Below are positions 1-8,933 of a stretch of 45,334 bases of DNA, piece after piece. The notes beneath the pieces are model-generated. The model was given only the letters and a program-made list of their open reading frames with translations. It was not told where the DNA came from and ran no database searches. Source of the stretch: Blautia sp. (GTDB lineage: Bacteria; Bacillota; Clostridia; Lachnospirales; Lachnospiraceae); NCBI GenBank assembly GCA_021443885.1, contig JABUSW010000334.1, forward strand, positions 1-45,334. The letters are read 5' to 3'. The position numbers and the translations under genes were made by a program. How positions within the stretch are numbered: the stretch's first letter is position 1; each line of letters starts with the position of its first letter.

Positions 1-231
1 ACATGCAAGAGGCAGGGTAACATTTCCGCGAAAAGCAGAAAATATACCGGTCTTCTCCTTAAGAAGCTTTTTGCAATCCTTTATCCTGTCCGTATCTACC
101 GGAAGGTTTTTTGAAGTATACACATTTGATGACACCATGTAGATGGAATCGAATTCCAATCCGCCTATTTTTTCCATCTTTGTTTTGTTCTCAGTAAACA
201 ATTCGCATCTGCTCTGTAATTCTGATTTCAT
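1..231 (-). CDS. DUF4003-like protein, N-terminal part (cut by window edge)
   Basis: The leftward frame from the ATG at 231 stays open for 77 codons and runs off the window. A GGAG ribosome site lies about 8 bases before the ATG. The translation begins MKSELQSRCELFTENK and ends in a stretch containing GIFSAFRGNVTLPLAC. The pattern of a polar helical start followed by 'TGIFS-FRGNV-LP' resembles DUF4003 family proteins as I remember them. Their function is unknown and I assign none. No signal peptide or membrane segment is visible in the part present. It is divergent from purF, with about 280 bases between the starts. The family assignment is moderate; that this is a coding start is more secure. 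Confidence 0.55.
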   Translation of the reverse strand, partial: MKSELQSRCELFTENKTKMEKIGGLEFDSIYMVSSNVYTSKNLPVDTDRIKDCKKLLKEKTGIFSAFRGNVTLPLAC

Positions 232-358
232 AGTATATTCTCCGTTTTATCTATAGTTTTTCAAAGTTACCTCTTTTTAGGATCTCACACCTATTCAAAT
301 ATGATTGTAGTACAACTATTCACAAATTGTAAAGCTTTCGTTTGATGAGAAAATGAAT

Positions 359-380
359 TGCCTTTTCAAAGATAAAGGCA
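359..380. other. Small hairpin upstream of the purF promoter
   Basis: TGCCTTT (359-365) pairs with AAAGGCA (374-380) across an 8-base loop, directly before the TTGACA -35 box at 383. It could be an operator or a weak terminator. No T-run follows, so a role in termination is doubtful. Confidence 0.4.
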
Positions 381-382
381 TA

Positions 383-411
383 TTGACAATTAAAGTAAAT
401 AGATGTAACAT
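383..411 (+). promoter_or_regulatory. Predicted sigma-A promoter of purF-carAB
   Basis: TTGACA at 383-388 is separated by 17 bases from TAACAT at 406-411. Transcription would start near 418, just before the hairpin at 421-468. Confidence 0.55.
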
Positions 412-420
412 AACGGCTTG

Positions 421-470
421 AAAGGCAAAGAAGTCTTGAGGGAATGACCTTGTGGCTTCTTTGTTTTTTT
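421..470 (+). terminator. Terminator-like hairpin in the purF leader (possible attenuator)
   Basis: CAAAGAAG (426-433) pairs with CTTCTTTG (456-463). The stem can be extended inward (TC with GG/GT pairs, then AGG with CCT) and is followed by a run of eight T (464-471). It lies between the predicted promoter and the purF start codon at 511, so it looks like an intrinsic terminator that transcription must pass to reach purF. I could not identify a purine-riboswitch aptamer before it. Confidence 0.6.
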
Positions 471-510
471 TGTATGTTGGATTCTGGTAAATGAGGATGA
501 GGATAAGGAT

Positions 511-1920
511 ATGAGTATCAGAGAGGAATGCGGCGTATTCGGGGTTTTTTCCGGAAAGAAAGAGCATCTGGAAACCATGGTATATTATGGCCTTTACGCC
601 TTGCAACATCGGGGACAGGAAAGCTGTGGAATCGTAGTGAACGATTCCGGTGTATTCCATGCACATAAGGATCTGGGACTGGTCAGTGAAGTGTTTTCCA
701 AAAAGACTTTGCAGCAGTTTCCCAAGAGCAGCATTGCCGTAGGGCATGTTCGCTATGGAACTACCGGTGCAACAAACCGAAGCAATTGTCAGCCTATGGT
801 AGTAAATCACAAAAAAGGAAAACTGGCGCTGGCCCACAATGGGAATCTCAGCAATGCCCTGGAACTGCGGGATGAACTGGAGCTCTCCGGTGCGATCTTT
901 CATTCTACCAGCGATACAGAGACAATAGCATATGTGATCACCAGGGAAAGGATCCGATGCGGAAGCATTGAGGTTGCGGTAAGCAATGCGATGAAACGGC
1001 TTGAAGGGGCGTATTCCCTTGTCATGATGTCCTCTCGTAAAATGATTGCAGTGCGGGATCCGAAAGGCTTTCGCCCGTTGTGCTATGGAATACGTCCGGA
1101 TGGAACATACGTAGTAGCTTCCGAAAGCTGTGCATTACAGGCGGTTGGGGCAGAGTTTATCCGGGACTTGATTCCGGGTGAAATACTGGTATTTGGAAAA
1201 GAAGGAATCGTATCCAGAACAGAGCATTGCAGTATGCAGGAAAAAAAGATCTGCGTCTTTGAATACATCTATTTTGCCCGTCCGGACTCTGTGATCGACC
1301 ATGTAAGCGTACACCACGCAAGACTGAAGGCGGGTAAACTCCTGGCAGAAAAATATCCGGTGACCGCAGATGTTGTAATTGGTGTCCCGGACTCCGGACT
1401 GGACGCTGCGTTAGGCTATTCCAGAGCTTCCGGAATTCCCTATGAAATCGGATTGATCAAAAACAAATACATCGGAAGAACTTTTATTTCACCGGGTCAG
1501 GATGAACGATTCGATCAGGTAAAAATCAAACTCAGCCCCGTGAAAAGTGTTCTGAAAGGGAAAAGAGTCGTTTTGATTGATGATTCCATCGTCAGAGGAA
1601 CCACCAGCAAACAGCTGGTAAAGCTATTGCGGGAGGCTGGCGCACAGGAGATCCACATGCGGATATCTGCACCCCCTTTTTTACATCCTTGTTATTACGG
1701 CACAGATATTGATTCGGAGGATAACCTGATCGCATGCCATCATACCACGGAAGAGATTGCGAAAATGATAGGTGTGGATTCTTTGGGGTATCTTCCGGTG
1801 GAAGGATTAAAAGAGCTGGCGGAAACAAACGAGATCTGTTCTGCCTGCTTTGATGGAAAGTATCCGACTGCGATACCGACTGATACCAGAAAAGATCGAT
1901 TTGAAGGCAAAGTGGAATGA
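511..1920 (+). CDS. purF: Amidophosphoribosyltransferase (PurF)
   Basis: This cytoplasmic enzyme makes 5-phosphoribosylamine from PRPP and glutamine, the first committed step of purine synthesis. The 469 residues match the family length. The N-terminal Ntn-hydrolase glutaminase domain starts MSIREECGVFG; Cys7 is the expected nucleophile after removal of a short propeptide. The C-terminal phosphoribosyltransferase half contains the PRPP loop VVLIDDSIVRGTTS. Cysteines in KICVFEY, HPCYYG and the C-terminal CSAC motif fit the [4Fe-4S] ligands of the Bacillus-type enzyme, so oxygen sensitivity is likely. Its ATG follows a GAGGATAAGG ribosome site. It is the first gene of an operon with carA, which begins 10 bases after its stop. 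Confidence 0.97.
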   Translation: MSIREECGVFGVFSGKKEHLETMVYYGLYALQHRGQESCGIVVNDSGVFHAHKDLGLVSEVFSKKTLQQFPKSSIAVGHVRYGTTGATNRSNCQPMVVNHKKGKLALAHNGNLSNALELRDELELSGAIFHSTSDTETIAYVITRERIRCGSIEVAVSNAMKRLEGAYSLVMMSSRKMIAVRDPKGFRPLCYGIRPDGTYVVASESCALQAVGAEFIRDLIPGEILVFGKEGIVSRTEHCSMQEKKICVFEYIYFARPDSVIDHVSVHHARLKAGKLLAEKYPVTADVVIGVPDSGLDAALGYSRASGIPYEIGLIKNKYIGRTFISPGQDERFDQVKIKLSPVKSVLKGKRVVLIDDSIVRGTTSKQLVKLLREAGAQEIHMRISAPPFLHPCYYGTDIDSEDNLIACHHTTEEIAKMIGVDSLGYLPVEGLKELAETNEICSACFDGKYPTAIPTDTRKDRFEGKVE

Positions 1921-1930
1921 GGAGGATACT

Positions 1931-3025
1931 ATGCTGAAGGACTATAATCGCAAACTGATTTTGGAAGACGGAAAAGAATACTACGGATATGGCTTTGGAG
2001 ATGAAGAAACGAAAATCTGTGAGGTGGTATTCAATACCTCGGTGGTTGGATATCAGGAGATATTGTCAGACCCCTCCTATACATACCAGGCTGTTGTTAT
2101 GGCTTATCCATTGATCGGAAATTACGGAATGGCAGAAGAGGATTATGAAACGAAGATTCCTACCATCGGGGCAATGATCGTCCGGGATTATAATGATATG
2201 CCTTCTAATTTTCGAAGTGCGAAAACCTTGTCACAGGTGATGAAAACATATCATATACCTGGAATCTATGGACTGGATACCAGAGCTCTGGTTCGCAGGA
2301 TCCGCAATAATGGATCTTGCCTGGGAATGATCACGGATATTCATACAGATACACAGAATGCAATGAAGCAGCTGAGGGAATACAGGGTTCCGAAGGACGC
2401 CGTACCACTGGTCAGCCGAAAAGAGATGCAGTTTTATCCCGTAGATAATGCGGCATTTCATGTGGTTGCAGTGGATTGCGGAATGAAGGAGAATATTGTC
2501 CGGAGCCTGAACCGGAAAGGATGTTCTGTGACAGTGGTTCCGTTTGATACGAGCAAAGAAGCAATTGAAAATCTGAGACCGGACGGAATTTTTCTTTCAA
2601 ATGGTCCCGGGGATCCTATGGACGTGCAGGTAGTGGTATCGTTGATCAAGGAGTTAAAGGGAAAGTATCCCATGTTTGGAATCTGCCTTGGACATCAGAT
2701 GATCTCTTTGGCGTATGGAGCGAAAACCTATAAACTAAAGTTCGGTCATCGGGGCGGCAATCATCCGGTGAAAAACCGGAAAACCGGCAAAATCGAGATC
2801 ACTTCTCAGAATCACTCTTATGCAGTTGATACCGAGAGTCTTAAAGAGACAAGACTTACCGCTACGCATATTAACATTCTGGACAATACAATTGAAGGGG
2901 TGGAGTGCCTGGAGGATAAGGTATTCAGTGTGCAATACCATCCGGAAAGTGCTCCGGGACCACAGGATAGTACCTATTTATTTGACCGGTTTATCGAACT
3001 TATGAAGGAGGAGCGTCATGCCTAA
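1931..3025 (+). CDS. carA: Carbamoyl-phosphate synthase, small (glutaminase) subunit
   Basis: CarA hydrolyses glutamine and passes ammonia to CarB for carbamoyl phosphate, the precursor of pyrimidines and arginine. The frame is open from 1850, but the start at 1931 (MLKDYNRKLILEDG) is preferred. It has a strong GAGGAGG site just upstream, it matches the family N-terminus, and it avoids a 71-base overlap with purF. The resulting 364 residues are normal. The C-terminal class I amidotransferase domain shows the nucleophile motif FGICLGHQ and the catalytic QYHPE near the end. The N-terminal CPSase_sm domain contains VVGYQEI and GLDTRALVR-type motifs. The end overlaps carB by 8 bases, so the two are translationally coupled, as expected for subunits of one enzyme. 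Confidence 0.97.
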   Translation: MLKDYNRKLILEDGKEYYGYGFGDEETKICEVVFNTSVVGYQEILSDPSYTYQAVVMAYPLIGNYGMAEEDYETKIPTIGAMIVRDYNDMPSNFRSAKTLSQVMKTYHIPGIYGLDTRALVRRIRNNGSCLGMITDIHTDTQNAMKQLREYRVPKDAVPLVSRKEMQFYPVDNAAFHVVAVDCGMKENIVRSLNRKGCSVTVVPFDTSKEAIENLRPDGIFLSNGPGDPMDVQVVVSLIKELKGKYPMFGICLGHQMISLAYGAKTYKLKFGHRGGNHPVKNRKTGKIEITSQNHSYAVDTESLKETRLTATHINILDNTIEGVECLEDKVFSVQYHPESAPGPQDSTYLFDRFIELMKEERHA

Positions 3026-6000
3026 GAGAACGGATATTAAGAAGATCCTTGTAATCGGTTCCGGCCCTATCGTCATAGGGCAGGCGGCGGAGTTTGATTA
3101 TGCAGGAACACAGGCGTGCCTGGCTCTGAAAGAGGAAGGCTATGAGGTGCTCCTTTGTAATTCCAATCCGGCAACGATCATGACAGATATATCCATTGCG
3201 GATAAAGTGTATATGGAACCCTTGACTCTGGAATATATCGCAAAAGTGATCCGAAAAGAACGTCCGGATGCGCTTCTGCCGGGTATCGGCGGACAGACAG
3301 GACTGAATCTTGCCATGCAGCTGGAGAAAAAAGGGGTTCTCAGAGAGTGTCGGACACAGCTGTTGGGAACCAAAAGTGAAAGCATAGAGCGGGCAGAAGA
3401 CAGAGAACGGTTTAAAGAGCTATGCGAGGAACTGGGAGAACCGGTGCTGCCTTCTATGATTGCCGAAAGTCTGGAGGAAGGCATGAAAGCCGCACAGAAG
3501 ATCGGGTATCCGGTGGTCTTAAGACCTGCTTTTACATTGGGTGGAACCGGCGGCGGTTTTGCAGACAATGAAGAGGAACTGACCGCATTGCTCAAAAATG
3601 GTCTTTCCCTGTCTCCGGTCCACCAGGTTCTGATCGAAAAAAGCATCAAGGGCTTTAAGGAAATAGAATATGAAGTGATCCGGGATGCAAATGATACTGC
3701 GATCACGGTCTGTAATATGGAAAACCTGGATCCGGTGGGAATCCATACGGGGGATTCCATTGTAGTTTGCCCATCCCAGACACTGACCAATAAAGAGTAC
3801 CATATGCTGCGAGACAGTGCCTTGAAGATCATTCGTGCGCTGAAGGTGGAAGGGGGCTGCAATGTACAGTTTGCATTGGACCCGAAATCTTTTCAGTATT
3901 ATCTCATCGAAGTGAATCCCAGGGTATCCCGCTCATCGGCACTGGCTTCCAAGGCCAGTGGTTATCCCATTGCAAGGGTATCGGCGAAAATCAGTATCGG
4001 CATGCACCTGGAAGAGATCATGCTGGCAAATACACCGGCTTCCTTTGAGCCGGCACTGGATTACGTGGTAACGAAAATGCCCCGGTTTCCTTTTGACAAG
4101 TTTATTGATGCCAACCAGAAGCTTGGCACACAGATGAAAGCTACCGGTGAGGTCATGAGCGTTGGCCGTACTTTTGAAGAAAGTCTGTTAAAGGCGATCC
4201 GCTCTCTGGAAGTGGGACTTACGCATCTTTATGCACCCAGATTTGCTTCCATGACTGAAATGCAGCTGAAGGATTATATCCGAATCGGGACAGATGATCG
4301 TATCTACGCTATCGCAGCACTTCTGCGAATCGGTATTTTGCCGGAAGAGATCGCATACATTACTGGTATTGATCGTTTCTTCCTGGATAAATTTGTGAAC
4401 ATCATCCGGGAAGAAGAACGTCTGGAACAGGCAGGTCTGCAGCCGGAAGAATTTTATCGGGCGAAAAGAATGGGATTTTCAGATTCCTTTATTTCATATC
4501 TGCTGCAGATGAAAGAGGAAGAGGTTTATCTGTATCGTAAAGAAAATGGTATATTTCCGGTATATAAAATGATCGATACCTGCGCTTCGGAATTTGAAAG
4601 CTATGTACCGTATTTTTACGCAACCTATGAAGAAGAAAATGAATCTATCGTATCGGAGAAGCAAAAGATCATCGTTCTGGGTTCCGGCCCTATCCGGATC
4701 GGCCAGGGGGTGGAGTTTGACTATTCCACGGTTCATGCGGTAAAAACCATCAAGGAGTCCGGTTTTGAGGCCATTATTATCAACAACAATCCCGAGACGG
4801 TGTCAACCGATTATACGACCTCTGACAAACTGTATTTCGAACCACTTTGCGTAGAAGATGTCATGAACATCATAGAGTTAGAGAAACCAATGGGGGTGAT
4901 CGCAACTTTGGGCGGTCAGACGGCCATCAATCTTGCAGAGCCGCTGGCGAAACGAGGCGTTAAACTCATAGGCACCGGTGTGGAAGCAATTGACCGTGCG
5001 GAAAACCGCGATTCCTTCGAGGTTTTGCTTGAAAAACTGGGAATTCCGGAGCCGGAAGGACTGGCGGTCACCAATATTGAGGATGGTGTAAAAGCTGCCG
5101 AAGAAATCGGATATCCGGTTCTTGTACGCCCAAGCTTTGTGCTGGGTGGTAGAGCAATGCAGATCGTGGCAAAAGAGGAACACCTGCGCCATTATCTGAA
5201 AAATGCCGTAGAGATCGATGAAGATAAACCGGTTCTTGTGGATCATTATATCTGCGGAAAAGAACTGGAAGTGGATGCCGTTTGCGATGGAGAGGACGTT
5301 TTTGTTCCGGGAATCATGGAGCTTGTAGAACGAACCGGTATTCATTCCGGAGATTCCATGAGTGTCTATCCGACTTATAGTGTTTCGGATCGGGTGAAAC
5401 GTACGATACTGGACTATACAAAACGGCTTGGGCTTGGAATCGGAATTGTTGGACTGTTTAATATTCAGTTTATTGTGGACAATGAGGAGAACGTATATAT
5501 TATTGAGGTAAACCCAAGATCCTCAAGAACGGTTCCGTTTCTGTCGAAGGCCACAGGGTACAGTCTGGCCGATATTGCCACCAGAGTCATTCTTGGATAT
5601 TCGCTTCAGAGCCAGGGAATCACAGAGATTTACCCGGAAGAAAAGAAAAGGTGGTATGTGAAAGCACCGGCATTTTCGTTCTCCAAATTAAATGGAATGG
5701 ATGCGTATCTGTCTCCGGAGATGAAATCGACGGGAGAAGCCATCGGATACGATGACAAACTCCATCGGGCAATGTACAAGGCCTTGATTGCTACCGGCAT
5801 CAAGCTGCAGAATTATGGAACCATCGTTGTGACCCTGGCTGACGAAGATAAGGATGAGGCATTGGATCTGATCCGGAGATTCTACGATATCGGTTTTAAC
5901 ATTGAAGCAACGGTCGGAACCGGAGAGTATCTCAAAAGTCATGGGATCCGTACCCGCATCCTGGGAAAACCCAGCGAAGGCAGCGATGAAGTGTTGGATT

Positions 6001-6197
6001 CGATTCGGGCTGGCTATGTCAGCTATATTATCAATACAAGGGCGATTCTTTCCGGAATTCATTATGGAGACGGGGTTGCGATCCGGCGTGTCGCAAGTGA
6101 AAATAATGTGACGACATTTACATCACTGGATACGGTACGTGTGCTGCTGCGGGTACTGGAAGAGATGACCATCGGCGTGTCTACCATTGATTCCTGA
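3018..6197 (+). CDS. carB: Carbamoyl-phosphate synthase, large subunit
   Basis: CarB is the synthetase subunit: it phosphorylates bicarbonate and then carbamate with two ATP. At 1059 residues it is close to the family's usual 1060-1075. Both internally homologous halves are complete. Each begins with a related motif (VIGQAAEFDYAGTQA near residue 20, IRIGQGVEFDYSTVHA near 560) and each holds an ATP-grasp domain (PVVLRPAFTLGGTGGG and PVLVRPSFVLGGRAM). The last roughly 130 residues form the MGS-like allosteric domain, which in other enzymes binds UMP, IMP or ornithine. The ATG lies within the 3' end of carA and has a GGAGGAG site. Being cotranscribed with purF, it joins the purine and pyrimidine entry steps in one transcript. 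Confidence 0.97.
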   Translation: MPKRTDIKKILVIGSGPIVIGQAAEFDYAGTQACLALKEEGYEVLLCNSNPATIMTDISIADKVYMEPLTLEYIAKVIRKERPDALLPGIGGQTGLNLAMQLEKKGVLRECRTQLLGTKSESIERAEDRERFKELCEELGEPVLPSMIAESLEEGMKAAQKIGYPVVLRPAFTLGGTGGGFADNEEELTALLKNGLSLSPVHQVLIEKSIKGFKEIEYEVIRDANDTAITVCNMENLDPVGIHTGDSIVVCPSQTLTNKEYHMLRDSALKIIRALKVEGGCNVQFALDPKSFQYYLIEVNPRVSRSSALASKASGYPIARVSAKISIGMHLEEIMLANTPASFEPALDYVVTKMPRFPFDKFIDANQKLGTQMKATGEVMSVGRTFEESLLKAIRSLEVGLTHLYAPRFASMTEMQLKDYIRIGTDDRIYAIAALLRIGILPEEIAYITGIDRFFLDKFVNIIREEERLEQAGLQPEEFYRAKRMGFSDSFISYLLQMKEEEVYLYRKENGIFPVYKMIDTCASEFESYVPYFYATYEEENESIVSEKQKIIVLGSGPIRIGQGVEFDYSTVHAVKTIKESGFEAIIINNNPETVSTDYTTSDKLYFEPLCVEDVMNIIELEKPMGVIATLGGQTAINLAEPLAKRGVKLIGTGVEAIDRAENRDSFEVLLEKLGIPEPEGLAVTNIEDGVKAAEEIGYPVLVRPSFVLGGRAMQIVAKEEHLRHYLKNAVEIDEDKPVLVDHYICGKELEVDAVCDGEDVFVPGIMELVERTGIHSGDSMSVYPTYSVSDRVKRTILDYTKRLGLGIGIVGLFNIQFIVDNEENVYIIEVNPRSSRTVPFLSKATGYSLADIATRVILGYSLQSQGITEIYPEEKKRWYVKAPAFSFSKLNGMDAYLSPEMKSTGEAIGYDDKLHRAMYKALIATGIKLQNYGTIVVTLADEDKDEALDLIRRFYDIGFNIEATVGTGEYLKSHGIRTRILGKPSEGSDEVLDSIRAGYVSYIINTRAILSGIHYGDGVAIRRVASENNVTTFTSLDTVRVLLRVLEEMTIGVSTIDS

Positions 6198-6217
6198 TGA
6201 CAGGTTAAAAATTAAGA

Positions 6218-6250
6218 AAACAGATAACATTTTTAAGAATCTGTTTGCTT
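6218..6250 (+). terminator. Probable terminator of purF-carAB
   Basis: AAACAGAT (6218-6225) pairs with ATCTGTTT (6239-6246) around a 13-base A/T-rich loop, followed by GCTTTT. The stem is short and the T-run weak. Its right arm overlaps the -35 box of the next gene. Confidence 0.5.
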
Positions 6251-6273
6251 TTAAAGCTGTGAATCATTATAAT
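6245..6273 (+). promoter_or_regulatory. Predicted promoter of the sugar isomerase gene
   Basis: TTGCTT (6245-6250), a 17-base spacer and a consensus TATAAT (6268-6273) lie 30 bases before the ATG. Confidence 0.6.
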
Positions 6274-6303
6274 AAAAGAAAAACGAATTAAGGAGACACG
6301 AAT

Positions 6304-7272
6304 ATGAAAATTGGAGTTTGTTCTAATGTACGTGGCGATCTGCCCTGGCGTGAGGCACTGGAATACTTTGCAGCAAAAGGTATTCAGATGGTAGAAGTTG
6401 GTGTTGGCGGCTATCCTGGAAATGATCATTGCAATGCAGATGTTCTTTTGAATGATGAAGCTGCTTATGCAGAATGGAAAAAAGCACTGGATGACACCGG
6501 CATTCAGGTTTCCGGTTTCTCCTGCCATGCGAATCCGGTTCATCCAAACAAAGAATTTGCGGCAGAGTCCGATAAGGCAATGCGTGATGCTGTTTTGATG
6601 GCTGAAAAGTACGGGATTGCTAATATCGAATGTTTCTCCGGATGCCCGGGTGACTGTGAGACATCCAAATACCCGAACTGGGTAACATGTCCATGGCCAA
6701 ACGATTTTGGTGAGATTCTTGAGTATCAGTGGAATGAGGTTCTGATTCCATACTGGAAGGGATTTGTAGAATTTGCAAAGGCTCATGGCGTTACAAAGAT
6801 CGGTCTTGAAATGCACCCCGGATTCTGCGTATACAGCACACAGACTCTGTTAAGACTGCGTGAGGCAGTTGGTCCGGAAATCGGTTGTAACTTTGACCCG
6901 TCTCATCTGTTGTGGCAGGGAATGGATCCGGTAACCGTGATCCGTGCTCTTGGCGACGCAATTTTCCATTGCCATGCAAAGGATGTCAGAATTGATGCAA
7001 ATAACACAAATCTGAATGGTGTTCTGGATACTAAGTCATACGCAGATGAGATCAACAGATCCTGGATCTTCCGTTCCTGTGGATACGGCAATGATTCACT
7101 GTACTGGAATGATATTGCTTCCAACCTGAGAATGATTGGCTATGATTATGTAATGTGTATCGAACACGAAGATTCTCTCATGAGTCTGGACGAGGGGCTT
7201 GAGAAAGCAGTTGCCTGCATGAAAGACTGCGTCATCAAAGAGCCGAAGCTGACAAACGCTCGCTGGATCTGA
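6304..7272 (+). CDS. Sugar phosphate isomerase/epimerase, xylose isomerase-like TIM barrel
   Basis: The 322 residues form an AP-endonuclease-2/xylose-isomerase-like TIM barrel, the family that holds sugar and inosose isomerases and epimerases. It starts MKIGVCSNVRGDLPWREALEY, where a strand is followed by the usual 'W-EAL-YFAAKGIQMVEVG' helix. Likely metal ligands are the Glu of GLEMHP, the Asp and His of NFDPSH, the His pair in HCHAKD, and the Glu of CIEHED near the C-terminus. There is no signal peptide, so it acts in the cytoplasm. An AAGGAG site precedes the ATG. It stands alone between its own promoter and a strong terminator. The substrate cannot be told from sequence. The sugar transport cluster 3.5 kb downstream suggests a carbohydrate role. 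Confidence 0.82.
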   Translation: MKIGVCSNVRGDLPWREALEYFAAKGIQMVEVGVGGYPGNDHCNADVLLNDEAAYAEWKKALDDTGIQVSGFSCHANPVHPNKEFAAESDKAMRDAVLMAEKYGIANIECFSGCPGDCETSKYPNWVTCPWPNDFGEILEYQWNEVLIPYWKGFVEFAKAHGVTKIGLEMHPGFCVYSTQTLLRLREAVGPEIGCNFDPSHLLWQGMDPVTVIRALGDAIFHCHAKDVRIDANNTNLNGVLDTKSYADEINRSWIFRSCGYGNDSLYWNDIASNLRMIGYDYVMCIEHEDSLMSLDEGLEKAVACMKDCVIKEPKLTNARWI

Positions 7273-7352
7273 TTCTATTGTAACAAAGGAAATCTGTCGG
7301 AAGGATCATACAGGTTTTCAAAAAGAGAGTAGGGAAGTATTTCCATACATAT

Positions 7353-7387
7353 AAAAGGCTGTCTGATGATTCAGGCAGCCTTTTCTT
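7353..7387. terminator. Strong bidirectional terminator
   Basis: A 14-bp stem (7353-7366 with 7371-7384, one G-T pair) closes on a TGAT loop. T-rich sequence lies on the plus side and A-rich sequence on the other, so it can end both the isomerase transcript and the convergent MATE transcript. Confidence 0.85.
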
Positions 7388-7398
7388 TGAAACTGTAA

Positions 7399-8769
7399 TC
7401 ATGCATTCTTTTTCCAGGCACCGCTGAGATAGTAGACGCCGCCGATAAAGAACGGCATAAATCCTGCCAGAGCATCTCCCAGCCAGAAACCTTGCGGCCC
7501 CATATGGAAAGCCCATCCCAGAAGATATGCAATGCCGATTCTGGCAATCAGTCCATCCAGAAGTGCAACGGCGAGGTTCAGCCTGGAATTACCGGATCCA
7601 TTAATGATACCGAAACCAAAGCACCGGGAGGCAGCTCCCAGGAAGCTTAAGATCGATGGCAGTATGATCATGGCGGCTCCGGTCACAACTTCCTGATCAG
7701 AGGTGAACAGGCTGAATATGGCATTGGGAAATACCATTAAAATGACAGAGAATACAATGGCAAGTACAAAGGATGCGGAAAAACTCCAGGCCAGGATCTT
7801 TGGGATACGGTTATACTTTCTGGCACCGAGGTTCTGACCCACCATGGAAGCGGCAGCCGTAGTGATGGACACGGACATGATGCCCACCATCATATTCAGC
7901 TTGCTGAGAATTCCTGCAATGGCGGAGTATACAACGCCAAAAGAATTCACCCATGCTGCTACCACGGTTTGTGAAATGGTGACAGCAGCAGATTGAAGAG
8001 CCATTGGAATGCCCAGAGCGAAGAGTCTTTTAACCATTTTTTTGTCCGGAATAAAGCTTTCCGGCTTGAAGTCAAAGCCAAAGCTCTGACGATTTCTGTA
8101 TAGATAAATAAGGGCATAAACAAAGCTGAAGCCCTGTCCGATCACGGTGGCCCATGCAGCACCGGCGACTTCCATGCCCAGGTAACCTACAAACAGAATA
8201 TCCAGTACCATGTTGATGATGGCTGCGATGGCAACGAACATAAATGGACGTTTGGAATCTCCCATACCGCGCATGATGGCACTGACGATGTTGTATCCGT
8301 AGATAAAAAACAGACCGACGATACAGATCACCATATAATCCATGGTATATTTATAAGCCTCACCAGGTGTATTGACCAGTTCCAGTACTTTGTCCCGCAA
8401 CAAAAAACAGACAAGAGATACGACCAGAGACATGCTGAGCAGTAATGTAAACATGGTTCCGATGGTTTTCCGGACAGACTCTTTGTCCTGCTCACCAATT
8501 TCTCTGGCAATAATAACCTGTCCTGCGGAGGAAAACCCCATCGCCAGAAATGTCAGAATATGCAGAATGTTTCCGCCTGTCGATACAGCGGACATACCAT
8601 TGCCGCCGATCACCTGCCCTACAACGATCATATCTACGATGTTGTAGACCGCCTGTAATGCGTTTGAAACAAACAAAGGGGCTGCAAAGGCCAGCAGAAG
8701 TCCTGGGACGCTTCCTGTTGTAAGATCCTTCGCCATCGATTTGTTTTTCGCTTGTTGCTGATTGTTCAT
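7399..8769 (-). CDS. MATE family efflux transporter
   Basis: This 456-residue protein has about twelve hydrophobic segments and the two-fold repeat of MatE domains. Each half begins with a similar pattern: 'PGLLLAFAAPLFVSNALQAVYNIVDMIVVG' in the first and 'ALGIPMALQSAAVTISQTVV' in the second. MATE proteins are Na+- or H+-coupled antiporters for cationic drugs and metabolites in the cytoplasmic membrane. The ATG at 8769 has an AGAGGGA site. The N-terminal NNQQQAKNKSMAKDLTTGSVPG is a short polar cytoplasmic lead, typical of the clostridial subgroup. The gene is monocistronic, convergent with the isomerase gene and divergent from mnmM. The substrate is unknown. Confidence 0.92.
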   Translation of the reverse strand: MNNQQQAKNKSMAKDLTTGSVPGLLLAFAAPLFVSNALQAVYNIVDMIVVGQVIGGNGMSAVSTGGNILHILTFLAMGFSSAGQVIIAREIGEQDKESVRKTIGTMFTLLLSMSLVVSLVCFLLRDKVLELVNTPGEAYKYTMDYMVICIVGLFFIYGYNIVSAIMRGMGDSKRPFMFVAIAAIINMVLDILFVGYLGMEVAGAAWATVIGQGFSFVYALIYLYRNRQSFGFDFKPESFIPDKKMVKRLFALGIPMALQSAAVTISQTVVAAWVNSFGVVYSAIAGILSKLNMMVGIMSVSITTAAASMVGQNLGARKYNRIPKILAWSFSASFVLAIVFSVILMVFPNAIFSLFTSDQEVVTGAAMIILPSILSFLGAASRCFGFGIINGSGNSRLNLAVALLDGLIARIGIAYLLGWAFHMGPQGFWLGDALAGFMPFFIGGVYYLSGAWKKNA

Positions 8770-8788
8770 TTGATATTCCCTCTACATT

Positions 8789-8817
8789 CGTATATTTGAT
8801 TTTTAAAAAGCGTGCAA
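8789..8817 (-). promoter_or_regulatory. Predicted promoter of the MATE gene
   Basis: On the minus strand TTGCAC (plus 8812-8817) is 17 bases from TATACG (plus 8789-8794). Confidence 0.45.
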
Positions 8818-8933
8818 AGCGGTAGAAACTGTTATTGACACTTTGGATATTATAGCAAAGTATGTAAAAAAGAGAAACATAGAAAAGCGATTTCTTTTGA
8901 TCGTTTTATTGAAAAACAGAAAGGAACCGGTAT

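Noticed and set aside
316-903. 195-codon leftward open frame over the purF leader and 5' end
   Set aside because: It runs antisense through purF and its promoter region, has no ribosome site and no recognisable family; it is a shadow.
1850-1930. Upstream start for carA
   Set aside because: It would overlap purF by 71 bases and add 27 residues not found in CarA; the start at 1931 has an ideal ribosome site.
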